A stretch of DNA of 64,000 nt from Clostridia bacterium (GCA_003246295.1 QKAS01000032.1:1-64000), one strand, 5' to 3'; shown: positions 8,980 to 18,833, numbered from the stretch's first letter. Notes: generated by a model not told the origin, from the letters alone. Numbers and translations: made by a program.

Positions 8980-10671
8980 TTAATTTTTACCCTCTATTCT
9001 ATTCCTTGTGATCGAATGTGTGTCAAAACCAACTTGTTTCCCATTTTCTAATACAACTATTTTATCTGCTATCAATAAAGATGCGATACGCTGTGAAGAA
9101 AGAAATGTAATATAGTCTTTCTTCCTTGAAACAAGCGCTGTTCTTATTTTTGACTCTGTAAGGTAGTCTAGCGCCGAAAAGCTATCATCAAGCAGTAAAA
9201 TTATTCTGTCTTTCAGAATTCCGCGTGCTATAGAGAGTCTTTGCCTTTGTCCGCCTGATAAATTCTTCCCCATCTTGGATAGTTTACTAGCCAACTGCTT
9301 TGGCATTTCATATACAAATTCATATGCCTGTGCGACTTTTAGCGCATTTACTAAATCATCGTCCGTCGCATTTGGTTTTGCAAGTAATAAATTTTCTTTT
9401 ATTGTACCTGAAAATAATGATGTTTCTTGAAACACCATTGAAGTGTGATTTGCAAGAAAATCATTGCATTCTGACAAAGACTTACCATCAATTAATATAA
9501 TTTCTCCCGAATCTTGTGTTTCATATCCAGCCAGTAGTTTAAGTAATGTTGTTTTTCCCATTCCCATACTTCCAGCGACACCAATGATTTCTCCTTGTTT
9601 TACATGGAATGAAATGTCCTCTAATGTTTTATTTCCTGTATCAGAATAAGAAAAATCGACATTCTTTAAAATCAATTCTGAAACTTCGGCTTCTTGAATG
9701 TTATTTCCGTTCGTTTCTTTCTCATCACGACTACCCATTTGAAACACTGCATTGATTCTGCCTGCACTTGATAGTGCTTTTGAAATGAATAAAATCAAGC
9801 TGGCCATTTTAATAACTTCAACCAATACCTGTGACATATAATTCAGTAATGCAACCAGTTCTCCCTGTGTCATTGTATTGCTTTTGATAGAAAGATTTCC
9901 TTGATATAATATTACCAGAATCCCAAAATTCACAAGTATATAAGTCAGTGGATTCATAATCGCGGATATTTTGCCAGCAAATAACTGCTCCTTTGACAAC
10001 AAATCTACAATATTATTAAAACTCCTCTTTTCGTGTTCCTGCCTTCCAAAAGCACGAATCACGCGAATTCCCGTAACGTTTTCACGAACGCTCGTGACAA
10101 CTTTATCAACCAGACTTTGCACTTTTCTATAAAAAGGAATTGTAATTAAAATCAGGCAAAGAACAAGTACAAAAAGAATCGGTATAATCACTGCAAATAT
10201 GATTGCATTTTTTGCATCTACATGAAAAGCCATAACCATTGCACCAAACACTATAAATGGTGATCTTAATAAAAGTCTAAGACACATGTTGACACAGTTT
10301 TGAACCTGATTCACATCCACACTCAACCTTGAAACATAGCCGGAAGGCGTCTTTTGATCAAATTGTCCAAAAGACATATTTATGATATGCCAATAAAGGT
10401 CTTCTCTTAAATCTGATGCCATTCCAATCGCTGCTTTGGCTGAAAAATACTGTGCAGTCACAGAAAACAGCATCCCTAAAACTCCCAAAATCAAAAGAAT
10501 TGCACCTTGTTTTATAATTTCATCCGATTGTTTTGCATGAATTCCTTTTTCAATCATTGCTGCCATAACAAGTGGAACTGCCAATTCAAAACACGCTTCA
10601 ATTAGTTTAAATAATGGCCCTAAAAATGCTTCGATTTTATATTTTTTTAAGTATTTTAATAATCTTAACAC
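8980..10671 (-). CDS. ABC exporter subunit, degenerate Walker B half
   Basis: A 563-residue half-transporter with six predicted membrane helices and a C-terminal ATPase. Walker A is GSMGMGKTT (367-375) and the signature is a canonical LSGGQ (471-475), but the catalytic Glu after Walker B is replaced by Asp (LLLDD, about 496) and the switch His by Gln (SSQR, about 527). This is the mirror image of its partner and the pattern of heterodimeric exporters such as BmrCD or TM287/288. The start is GTG at 10671 with a GGAGAG site. It is the first gene of the four-gene operon with TPR and DUF4037 genes. Confidence 0.9.
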   Translation of the reverse strand: MLRLLKYLKKYKIEAFLGPLFKLIEACFELAVPLVMAAMIEKGIHAKQSDEIIKQGAILLILGVLGMLFSVTAQYFSAKAAIGMASDLREDLYWHIINMSFGQFDQKTPSGYVSRLSVDVNQVQNCVNMCLRLLLRSPFIVFGAMVMAFHVDAKNAIIFAVIIPILFVLVLCLILITIPFYRKVQSLVDKVVTSVRENVTGIRVIRAFGRQEHEKRSFNNIVDLLSKEQLFAGKISAIMNPLTYILVNFGILVILYQGNLSIKSNTMTQGELVALLNYMSQVLVEVIKMASLILFISKALSSAGRINAVFQMGSRDEKETNGNNIQEAEVSELILKNVDFSYSDTGNKTLEDISFHVKQGEIIGVAGSMGMGKTTLLKLLAGYETQDSGEIILIDGKSLSECNDFLANHTSMVFQETSLFSGTIKENLLLAKPNATDDDLVNALKVAQAYEFVYEMPKQLASKLSKMGKNLSGGQRQRLSIARGILKDRIILLLDDSFSALDYLTESKIRTALVSRKKDYITFLSSQRIASLLIADKIVVLENGKQVGFDTHSITRNRIEGKN

Positions 10672-10717
10672 GTTACTCTCCGTTATTTTTTATAGTCGTA
10701 TCTTAATTGTAACATAA

Positions 10718-10752
10718 AAAAAAGAAGACTTCCATGGGACAGTCTTCTTAAT
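10718..10752 (-). terminator. Intrinsic terminator after leuD
   Basis: On the minus strand a 9-bp stem AAGAAGACT/AGTCTTCTT is followed by a run of eight T, located about 45 bases beyond the leuD stop. It isolates leuCD from the downstream ABC exporter operon. Confidence 0.85.
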
Positions 10753-10797
10753 TATGTATTAGATCGCATACATAAATTTTTAACAAAAACGAATATT

Positions 10798-11292
10798 TTA
10801 TAATGAACTCTTACTATTTATATAAGGTATCAAACCTTCTGAAGCAATAATTTTTTGCATAAATTCCGGAAAAGCCTGTCCTTGATAGCTGGTTCCTTTT
10901 GTTTTATTTTGTATGACTCCGGAATCAAAATCAACTTCTACTTCATCTCCAGCATCTATTCCTTTTGCAGCTTCCGGACATTCAATGATTGGCAGACCAA
11001 TATTTATTGCATTTCTATAAAAAATTCTTGCAAAGGTTTCAGCAATGACACAACTGATTCCTGATGCTTTGATTGCAATCGGTGCGTGCTCTCTTGAAGA
11101 ACCACATCCAAAATTCTTATCCGCAACAATGAGATCACCTTTGCTGACTTTAGTCACAAATTCTTTGTCAATATCTTCCATACAATGTTGTGCAAGTTCA
11201 GCAGCATCTGATGAATTCAGATAACGTGCAGGAATAATAACATCTGTATCAACATTATCACCATACTTAAATACTTTACCACATGCTTTCAT
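10798..11292 (-). CDS. leuD: 3-isopropylmalate dehydratase small subunit
   Basis: A 164-residue protein with the LeuD signature ([15 protein letters not shown] near residues 11-25 and [11 protein letters not shown] around 62-72). LeuC and LeuD form isopropylmalate isomerase, which converts 2-isopropylmalate to 3-isopropylmalate in leucine synthesis; the small subunit supplies the swivelling substrate-specificity domain. It begins 12 bases after leuC with a GGAGG site, and a strong terminator follows. The short small-subunit form is the usual one in Clostridia and archaea, where it can also serve related homologous acids. leuA and leuB are not in the window. Confidence 0.95.
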   Translation of the reverse strand: MKACGKVFKYGDNVDTDVIIPARYLNSSDAAELAQHCMEDIDKEFVTKVSKGDLIVADKNFGCGSSREHAPIAIKASGISCVIAETFARIFYRNAINIGLPIIECPEAAKGIDAGDEVEVDFDSGVIQNKTKGTSYQGQAFPEFMQKIIASEGLIPYINSKSSL

Positions 11293-11304
11293 ATAATTCC
11301 TCCA

Positions 11305-12570
11305 TTATGCCAATGATTCTGGGTTTGAAATCTGTCCTGTAACAGCACTTGCAGCTGCAATCGCCGGACTTGCCAGATATATTTCTGATTTAACATGTCC
11401 CATTCTGCCTACAAAATTACGATTTGTAGTAGATATACATTTCTCGTCTTCAGCAAGAATTCCCATATAACCACCAAGACATGGTCCACACGTTGGTGTA
11501 CTGACAACAGCACCAGCATTTATAAATGTTTTCAGTAAGCCTTCTTCCATTGCCTGCATATAAATTGCCTGTGTTGCTGGTATGATAATACAACGGATTC
11601 CCTTTGCTACGCTTCTGCCTTCAAGTACTTTTGCTGCACAGCGAAGATCGTCAATTCTTCCATTGGTACATGAGCCGATGACAACCTGGTCAATTTTTAC
11701 AGGTTCAATTATTTCATCGATTGTCTTTGTGTTTTCAGGAAGATGTGGAAATGCGATTGTTGGTCTGAGTTTTGACAAATCAATGATAATTTCCTCATCA
11801 TATACAGCATCTTCATCCGCTGTATAAATTTTAAACTCTCGTTTAGAATGATCTTTCATATATTCAATTGCAAGGTCATCTACTGGGAAAATACCATTTT
11901 TTGCGCCAGCTTCAATCGCCATATTGGCAATGGTAAATCTGTCATCCATCGTAAGATTTGCGATTCCATCTCCAGTAAATTCCATTGATTTATAAAGAGC
12001 CCCATCTACGCCGATTTTTCCAATGATATGAAGGATCACATCTTTTCCGCTCACCCATGGTGATAATTTTCCAGTTAATTGAAAACGAATTGCAGAGGGT
12101 ACTTTAAACCATGCTTTCCCTGTTGCCATGCCTGCTGCCATATCTGTGCTTCCAACACCTGTTGAAAATGCACCAAGTGCTCCATAGGTACATGTGTGTG
12201 AATCAGCACCAATAATAACATCCCCAGCTACAGTAAGACCCTTTTCAGGCAATAATGCATGTTCAATACCCATTTGCCCAACTTCAAAATAATTGGTTAT
12301 ATCATGCTTATATGCAAATTCACGAACACACTTACAGTGTTCTGCAGATTTAATGTCTTTATTAGGAACAAAATGATCGGGTACGAGTGCAATTTTATCT
12401 TTATGAAAGACCCCATTCGTTTTCATTTTTTCCATTTCTTTAATAGCAACAGGACTTGTAATATCGTTACCAAGTACAAGATCGAGATCAGCTTCTATCA
12501 GCTGTCCTGCAATTACTGAGTCCAGACCTGCATGTGCTGCCAGAATCTTTTGTGTCATAGTCATTCCCAT
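11305..12570 (-). CDS. leuC: 3-isopropylmalate dehydratase large subunit
   Basis: The start is set at the ATG at 12570 ([15 protein letters not shown]), preceded by AAGGTAAGG; a 30-codon upstream extension lacks support. The 421-residue product belongs to the aconitase superfamily and shows the three [4Fe-4S] cysteines in VIGSCTNGR and PTCGPC. It acts with LeuD in leucine biosynthesis. The gene is divergent from a lysR-type regulator across a 138-base interval that contains a palindromic T-N11-A site, which suggests regulation by that protein. Confidence 0.95.
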   Translation of the reverse strand: MGMTMTQKILAAHAGLDSVIAGQLIEADLDLVLGNDITSPVAIKEMEKMKTNGVFHKDKIALVPDHFVPNKDIKSAEHCKCVREFAYKHDITNYFEVGQMGIEHALLPEKGLTVAGDVIIGADSHTCTYGALGAFSTGVGSTDMAAGMATGKAWFKVPSAIRFQLTGKLSPWVSGKDVILHIIGKIGVDGALYKSMEFTGDGIANLTMDDRFTIANMAIEAGAKNGIFPVDDLAIEYMKDHSKREFKIYTADEDAVYDEEIIIDLSKLRPTIAFPHLPENTKTIDEIIEPVKIDQVVIGSCTNGRIDDLRCAAKVLEGRSVAKGIRCIIIPATQAIYMQAMEEGLLKTFINAGAVVSTPTCGPCLGGYMGILAEDEKCISTTNRNFVGRMGHVKSEIYLASPAIAAASAVTGQISNPESLA

Positions 12571-12638
12571 ATTAATAACCTTACCTTTCCTTGTCTCAAT
12601 GTAAAATACTATTATTATCCTAACATATGTAGATATAA

Positions 12639-12682
12639 TTGAAAAATAGAATAATTTCATGTATACTATAACTATCAGTTAT
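12639..12682 (+). promoter_or_regulatory. lysR promoter and LysR-type operator between leuC and lysR
   Basis: On the plus strand TTGAAA (12639-12644) and TATACT (12662-12667) are 17 bases apart. Immediately after the -10 box lies a perfect inverted repeat ATAACT-ATC-AGTTAT (12668-12682) that contains the T-N11-A core of LysR-type binding sites. It would cover the start of lysR transcription, so autorepression is likely, and it lies about 100 bases upstream of leuC, where an activator site is expected. Confidence 0.65.
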
Positions 12683-12708
12683 GTTCGTTATTGAAAGGAG
12701 ATTGTGCA

Positions 12709-13620
12709 ATGTCTAACAATTTATCTTCCTATAAAATCTTTTGTGCTGTTGCAAATAATGGTAACATTTCAAGTGCCGCCAAAGAACTTTATATCAGCCA
12801 GCCTGCCGTCAGTAAAGCAATCTCAAAGTTGGAACAAAACCTTAATGTCACTTTGTTTGACCGAACTTCACGTGGTGTTAAACTTACTTACGAAGGCCGT
12901 CTGTTATATACACAGGTCGAAGGAGCATTTCATGCAATCAGACAAGGTGAAAATCAGATCAAACGTATCGCAACGCTTGGAATCGGCCACTTATCCCTCG
13001 GAGTCAGTACCACACTCTGTAAATATGTGCTTCTTCCTTCCTTGCAGGAATTTATACAAAATAATCCACATATTAATCTTTCTGTATCCTGTCAATCGAC
13101 TAATAAAACCATTTCAGACATCGAAAATGGAAATCTTGAAATAGGATTGATTGGTGAGCCTTCTTTATCTGGTAATTTTTTATTTCAACCTTTAAAAGAA
13201 ATTCAGGATATTTTTGTTGCAACCGAAAACTATCTGAACCATTTAAAAATGCGTGATGGGGAATGTTTAAGTGATATTTTTGGCTCAGCTACATTAATTC
13301 TTTTGGATAAAGACAACCTCACAAGGCAATATGTAGATCGTTTTTTAAGTTCAAGTCATATTGAACCCAAAAATATAATTGAAGTCACCACCATGGACCT
13401 CTTAATTGAATTTGCAAAAACAGGTCTTGGAATTGCCTGTGTCATCAAAGAATTTGTAGAACAGGAATTAAATAATGGATCTCTGGTTGAGTATTGTGTT
13501 CCTTTTAGTATTCCTAAAAGGAATATCGGTTTTGTTTATCCTGAGTCAATATCACATTCTTCAGTCATGGAACGTTTTGTTTCTTTTTATCTGAATCAGC
13601 AATTCTGCAATCTGATTTAA
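12709..13620 (+). CDS. LysR family transcriptional regulator
   Basis: The start is the ATG at 12709, 8 bases after AAGGAG; an upstream in-frame TTG lies before that site. The 303-residue product has an N-terminal winged helix-turn-helix (NISSAAKELYISQPAVSKAISKLE) and a C-terminal periplasmic-binding-protein-like effector domain. It is divergent from leuC with a T-N11-A palindrome between them, so leuCD is the likely target; the effector is not known. The stop codon overlaps the stop of the convergent cyclase gene, with no terminator between them. Confidence 0.9.
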   Translation: MSNNLSSYKIFCAVANNGNISSAAKELYISQPAVSKAISKLEQNLNVTLFDRTSRGVKLTYEGRLLYTQVEGAFHAIRQGENQIKRIATLGIGHLSLGVSTTLCKYVLLPSLQEFIQNNPHINLSVSCQSTNKTISDIENGNLEIGLIGEPSLSGNFLFQPLKEIQDIFVATENYLNHLKMRDGECLSDIFGSATLILLDKDNLTRQYVDRFLSSSHIEPKNIIEVTTMDLLIEFAKTGLGIACVIKEFVEQELNNGSLVEYCVPFSIPKRNIGFVYPESISHSSVMERFVSFYLNQQFCNLI

Positions 13621-14189
13621 AGCTGTATAAGTATTGCTCTGCAAGGGGCACCATCTGCGCCACCAAGATTCAGCGGAGCTGCATTTAATAAGTACTCTCC
13701 TTCTGGGACATCTTGTAATACGATTCCTTCCAGTAAAACAACTTCTTTTCCCAACAATTCTAAATGAACCGGAACCGGGTCTTCAATCGGTCCAACCGTC
13801 TGAGACTCGTTTCCAATTAGTTTTATATCATATTTGTTCAGTTCTTTTGCTGCTTCCAGCGTAATATAACATTCCCCTTTCAGTAAAAGCCTCTCACAAG
13901 GTGGTGTCATAAAACGAGTTATCTCATCTTTTGTTACAGCCCCCCGCGCTGAAACAACTTTTGCCATTCCGATCATACGGTCCAAATCAAGTTCGTCTAC
14001 AGCTTTTCCATCATCAAGAAAATGTTTTGGTGCATCCACATGCGTGCCATTATGTGCACACTGCCTGAAAACTGTCAAATTACAAACACCACCATTCGCA
14101 ATGGAAACAGTTCTTTCAAAACTAGGAGCTTCATCTCCAGGAAAAACCCTGCAATGAAATACTTCCTGTGATATATCATACAACTTCAT
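13617..14189 (-). CDS. Cyclase family protein (kynurenine formamidase-like hydrolase)
   Basis: A 190-residue protein with the metal-binding motif HNGTHVDAPKHF at residues 46-57, the hallmark of the cyclase/kynurenine formamidase family. Members hydrolyse amide or lactone bonds using a metal held by the His and Asp residues of this motif. The exact substrate cannot be read from the sequence. The gene overlaps the 3' end of the YczE-like membrane protein gene by 14 bases, so the two are co-translated. It converges with lysR, with the stop codons overlapping. Confidence 0.85.
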   Translation of the reverse strand: MKLYDISQEVFHCRVFPGDEAPSFERTVSIANGGVCNLTVFRQCAHNGTHVDAPKHFLDDGKAVDELDLDRMIGMAKVVSARGAVTKDEITRFMTPPCERLLLKGECYITLEAAKELNKYDIKLIGNESQTVGPIEDPVPVHLELLGKEVVLLEGIVLQDVPEGEYLLNAAPLNLGGADGAPCRAILIQL

Positions 14190-14817
14190 GATCTAGTCCT
14201 TTCCCATGCAGTAGTGGCCTCGCAATTTTTACATTAAAAAATTCTATTAAAGGACCCATAAAGAATGCGGTGACCAACGTTCCTACGCCAATGATTGCCC
14301 CTAAGAAAAATCCTGTCAATACACAGATCAAATCGGTAGCGATTCTGCAATATTGAAACTTTGCAATTTTTTTATCACTTAAAATCAATGCAATCGCATC
14401 ATATGTGGAAACACCAAGATCTGCCGTATAATATAAAGCTGACGCAAAGCATATAATAATGATTCCTAATAACAAAAGTATGACTCTGGTAATAATACCA
14501 GGGTTATGTATTACTTTTCCCAAGAGATATAACGAAAGTTCTACCATATAACCCGTACCAAATATATTAATAAAAGTTGCAATTCCAATATAATGTTTAT
14601 CTAAAACAAAGATCAGTAATAACATAACAAGGTTAATAATAGTGTATAATGTTCCAAATCCGATTGCAAAATTTTCAGTCACAACATTTGCAATTCCATT
14701 TGCAAAGCACTGGAATGGATCTGTTCCAAATAAGGAAAGCCGAAATAATCCCACACTGAATCCGCTGATACAAACACCTGCAAATGCCATAAGTACTCTT
14801 TTATTTTTCTGTTCCAA
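14176..14817 (-). CDS. YczE/YitT-like integral membrane protein
   Basis: A 213-residue protein with about five to six membrane helices, resembling the YczE/YyaS/YitT (DUF6198) family of uncharacterised bacterial membrane proteins. The conserved FGTDPFQCFANG segment and a similar DLGVSTYDAIAL segment form the internal repeat seen in this family. The start is TTG at 14817 with an AAGGA site about 8 bases upstream. The ilvC terminator ends only about 20 bases before the start, so expression probably depends on read-through. It overlaps the downstream cyclase-family gene. A transport role is plausible but unproven. Confidence 0.8.
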   Translation of the reverse strand: MEQKNKRVLMAFAGVCISGFSVGLFRLSLFGTDPFQCFANGIANVVTENFAIGFGTLYTIINLVMLLLIFVLDKHYIGIATFINIFGTGYMVELSLYLLGKVIHNPGIITRVILLLLGIIIICFASALYYTADLGVSTYDAIALILSDKKIAKFQYCRIATDLICVLTGFFLGAIIGVGTLVTAFFMGPLIEFFNVKIARPLLHGKGLDHEVV

Positions 14818-14835
14818 TTTTTATTCCTTTCGATA

Positions 14836-14867
14836 AGAAAAAGGGAAGAAATTCTTCCCTTTTTCGG
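14836..14867 (-). terminator. Intrinsic terminator after ilvC
   Basis: A symmetric hairpin with the arms AAAAAGGGAAGAA/TTCTTCCCTTTTT lies about 45 bases after the ilvC stop, with a T run on the minus strand. It ends about 20 bases before the TTG start of the YczE-like gene, leaving no room for an independent promoter. Confidence 0.8.
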
Positions 14868-14912
14868 TCTAAATCAAATATTTTTTTGTATCTATCTTGA
14901 AATGTTCATTGA

Positions 14913-15968
<1,056 letters not shown>

Positions 15969-15991
15969 TCAAAGGTTTCCCTAATTGCTAA

Positions 15992-16492
15992 CTATTCGAT
16001 CCAAATTACATTTTCTTTTCCACGACTCAGTCCTGCGATACCAGTTCTAGCAAGTTCTAAAATGTTATGTCCATCCAGAAGACTTATAAATGCTTCAATT
16101 TTTGCCTGATCCCCTGTCAACTCGATAATCAGAGAGTCTGGTGCAACATCAATGATATTGGCTCTAAATATATCTGTCAAAGCTACAATAGCCTGTCTTT
16201 GTTCCGTTGAAGCCTCTACTTTAATCAGACATAATTCGCGAAATACACTTTCTGCTGGCTTAAGTTCACGAATATCCCTAATGTCAATCAACTTTGCAAC
16301 CTGCTTTTCAATCTGATCCAGAATTTCATCGTCACCTGTTGCAACAATAGTAATTCTTGTAAATCTTGGATCTGCAGTTTCTCCTGCTGTAATGCTTTCG
16401 ATATTATAGCCTCTTCGACTGAAAAGACCGGAGATACGGCTTAAAACGCCTGATGTATTGTCAACTAACAGCTGAAACACTTTTCTTTGCAT
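15992..16492 (-). CDS. ilvN: Acetolactate synthase small (regulatory) subunit
   Basis: A 166-residue protein with the N-terminal ACT domain and a C-terminal ALS small-subunit domain. By comparison with E. coli IlvH, the valine-binding residues Asn12, Gly15, Ser18 and Asn30 are present. It activates the catalytic subunit and gives valine feedback. It has its own near-consensus promoter (16525-16553), so the ilvN-ilvC unit can be transcribed apart from the upstream ilvB. An AAGGAAGG site precedes the ATG. Confidence 0.94.
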   Translation of the reverse strand: MQRKVFQLLVDNTSGVLSRISGLFSRRGYNIESITAGETADPRFTRITIVATGDDEILDQIEKQVAKLIDIRDIRELKPAESVFRELCLIKVEASTEQRQAIVALTDIFRANIIDVAPDSLIIELTGDQAKIEAFISLLDGHNILELARTGIAGLSRGKENVIWIE

Positions 16493-16524
16493 ATTCTTCT
16501 TTCCTTCCTTGTCATACGATTAGT

Positions 16525-16553
16525 ATTTTATCAAGCATTATCATATTTGTCAA
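16525..16553 (-). promoter_or_regulatory. Strong promoter of ilvN-ilvC
   Basis: On the minus strand TTGACA (16548-16553) and TAAAAT (16525-16530) are separated by 17 bases, a near-consensus vegetative promoter. The predicted start is about 25 bases upstream of ilvN. It lies inside the ilv cluster, between the two small-subunit genes. Confidence 0.8.
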
Positions 16554-16618
16554 TAAAATGCAAGAGTAAAGGTTCTGTTTTTATGCATTATTACTCAAAG
16601 TTATAATGGGCATATCTT

Positions 16619-17110
16619 CTAGTTATCGCTTTCACTACACTTTTGTAACGCGAGCGTTCCTGTACGCGCTACTTCAACAATACTAATCGATTGAAGCAGA
16701 CTGATAAATAATGTGATTTTTTCAGGAACTTCACATATTTGCAAAATCATAAGATTTTTCGACATATCTACGATTTCTGCCTTCATAACATCGCAGATTT
16801 CAAGAATATCTTTTCTGTTACCTTTATTGTATTTCACTTTAATTAACATTAACTCACGACAAATACTTTGATTTTCATCAAATGTTTTTACTTTAATAAC
16901 ATCCAATTTTTTATTTAACTGTTTTTCAATCTGTTCAATGGTACGTTCATCTCCCGATGAAAGTATGGTCATACAGGAAACATGTGGATCATCTGTCTCA
17001 CCAACTGCAAGACTATCAATATTAAAACATCTTCTTGAAAAGAGACCAGCAACTTTGCATAATACACCAGATCTATTTTCAACTAAAACAGAATAGATTC
17101 TTTTTTTCAT
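16619..17110 (-). CDS. Second acetolactate synthase small-subunit paralogue
   Basis: The start is the ATG at 17110 (MKKRIYSVL), 9 bases after AAGG; an ATG three codons earlier directly abuts that site. The 163-residue product has the ACT plus ALS-small-subunit layout of IlvN, but is divergent from the neighbouring copy. Asn12, Gly15 and Asn30 are kept, while the equivalents of Ser18 and Gly28 in the neighbour are both Cys here, so the response to valine may differ. It lies directly after ilvB and is probably co-translated with it. Two small subunits for one catalytic subunit in one locus is unusual. Confidence 0.85.
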   Translation of the reverse strand: MKKRIYSVLVENRSGVLCKVAGLFSRRCFNIDSLAVGETDDPHVSCMTILSSGDERTIEQIEKQLNKKLDVIKVKTFDENQSICRELMLIKVKYNKGNRKDILEICDVMKAEIVDMSKNLMILQICEVPEKITLFISLLQSISIVEVARTGTLALQKCSESDN

Positions 17111-17121
17111 TTTACACATCC

Positions 17122-18738
17122 TTACTTTGTAGTATCCATAGGGTCAATCAGACATTCCATCAATGCAGTTTCATCATTTTTAAGAAAATCTTCTATGATT
17201 TGCTCAATATTTTCCATCGTATGTACTCTTATAAATGGCATAGTATATGCCTGAGAAAGTTTTTCTAAATCAGGGTTGCCACTTAAATCTACAACACAAT
17301 AGTTTCCTTTATAAGTATTAGCCTGATATTCTCTTACGAGTCCCAGTACAGAATTGTTAAATACAATAACCTTAACTGGTATCTTATACTGTCTGATTGT
17401 AGCAAATTCCATCATGGACATTTGAAAAGAACCATCCCCACATACTGCAACTACCTGCTTTGACATATCTCCTTTTTTTGCACCCATGGCGGCAGGTATA
17501 GAATATCCCATTGTTCCCATCCCACCAGATGTTAAAAATCTTCCATCTTTCACAATATGGTTATCACAGGACCACATCTGATTCTGACCAACATCTGCTA
17601 CATAAACTGCATCTGATTTCATTTTTTTTGATAAAATTCTAATAAATTCAGCAGGATCAACATAGTCAGGATCTGGTTTTCTGTGTCTTACCATTGTCAT
17701 CTTATATTTTTCAAGAATGCCAATCCATTCTGAATAGTCGCTTTCCATTTCATGCTTCAGCATATAATGGAATATATGTTTTGCATCTCCTACCAAAGGA
17801 ATGGTCGGACCTACATTTTTCCCAATTTCTGCCGGATCAACATCAATATGAACCAATACTTTATTTTCCGTGATCAAATCAGGTTGACTGACTGCGCGAT
17901 CCGCTACACGCGCACCCACCATAATTAAAAGATCACTTTCATTCATTGCCCTGTTTGCATAGGATTTCCCATTGTTTCCTACCACACCAAAATACAATGC
18001 ATGCTCTGTTGGCATCGCACCAATTCCCATCATTGTAGATACAACAGGGATATTGAATTTTTCAGAAAATTCCCGAAGCTCCTGTACAGAATCGCTTAAG
18101 AAAACACCTCCGCCAGCACATATAATTGGTTTTTTCGCCTTTTCAAGTTCTTTTAATACTTTTTTCATCTGTACAGAATGTCCCTGTACGGTAGGCTTAT
18201 AAGTCCTTAAATTTACTGACTCAGGGTATTGAAAGTTTTTGATTGGCCCGTTTTGTATATCGATAGGAATATCAATCAAAACAGGTCCTTTTCTTCCTGT
18301 GTTGGCGATATAAAAAGCTTCCTTAAATACTCTTGGAATATCTTCTGTCCTTTTTACCAAATAGCTATACTTAACAAACGATTCAACAGCACCTGTAATA
18401 TCCGCTTCTTGAAACACATCACTTCCAAGCAATTCACTGTTAACCTGTCCTGAGATACATACCATTGGAATGCTGTCTGCAAATGCGGTTGCAATTCCTG
18501 TAATCAGATTCGTTGCTCCCGGTCCGGAAGTAACGACACATACACCTACTTTTCCGGTCACTCTCGCAAGCCCGCTTGCTGCATGTGCAGCATTTTGTTC
18601 TGTTCTTACAAGAATACGTTCAATATCAGATTGTAATAAACTATTAAAAAAAGGACATATCGCAACTCCCGGATAGCCAAAAATTGTCGATACGCCTTCC
18701 AGTTCCAAACATTTTACCATTGCATCTGCGCCGTTCAT
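17122..18738 (-). CDS. ilvB: Acetolactate synthase large (catalytic) subunit
   Basis: The start is placed at the ATG at 18738 (MNGADAMVKCLELEGV), where family members begin, with an AGGTGA site; the 47-codon upstream extension covers the leader dyad and is unlikely to be translated. The 538-residue ThDP enzyme shows the conserved Glu region (RTEQNAAHAASG), and the ThDP motif GDGSFQMSMMEF..NN. It condenses two pyruvates to acetolactate, or pyruvate with 2-ketobutyrate. The second small-subunit gene follows after 11 bases. Confidence 0.94.
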   Translation of the reverse strand: MNGADAMVKCLELEGVSTIFGYPGVAICPFFNSLLQSDIERILVRTEQNAAHAASGLARVTGKVGVCVVTSGPGATNLITGIATAFADSIPMVCISGQVNSELLGSDVFQEADITGAVESFVKYSYLVKRTEDIPRVFKEAFYIANTGRKGPVLIDIPIDIQNGPIKNFQYPESVNLRTYKPTVQGHSVQMKKVLKELEKAKKPIICAGGGVFLSDSVQELREFSEKFNIPVVSTMMGIGAMPTEHALYFGVVGNNGKSYANRAMNESDLLIMVGARVADRAVSQPDLITENKVLVHIDVDPAEIGKNVGPTIPLVGDAKHIFHYMLKHEMESDYSEWIGILEKYKMTMVRHRKPDPDYVDPAEFIRILSKKMKSDAVYVADVGQNQMWSCDNHIVKDGRFLTSGGMGTMGYSIPAAMGAKKGDMSKQVVAVCGDGSFQMSMMEFATIRQYKIPVKVIVFNNSVLGLVREYQANTYKGNYCVVDLSGNPDLEKLSQAYTMPFIRVHTMENIEQIIEDFLKNDETALMECLIDPMDTTK

Positions 18739-18790
18739 ACCGTCACCTAACCTCTCAACAAAATCTTGTATGCTGTAAATTGTATGACAA

Positions 18791-18833
18791 CTCAAACTTG
18801 TAAAGTATATAATTTTACTATACAAGTTTTGAG
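18791..18833. promoter_or_regulatory. Long dyad in the ilvB leader
   Basis: The arms CTCAAACTTGTAAAGTA (18791-18807) and TACTATACAAGTTTTGAG (18816-18833) are complementary apart from one mismatch and one bulged base, around an 8-base spacer. It lies downstream of the predicted ilvB promoter, so it would form a long stem in the 5' untranslated RNA or serve as a roadblock operator. No T run follows, so it is not an intrinsic terminator, and no T-box motif is seen. Confidence 0.6.

Noticed and set aside
12571..12660. N-terminal extension of LeuC
   Set aside because: The added residues are not conserved, and the ribosome binding site fits the ATG at 12570.
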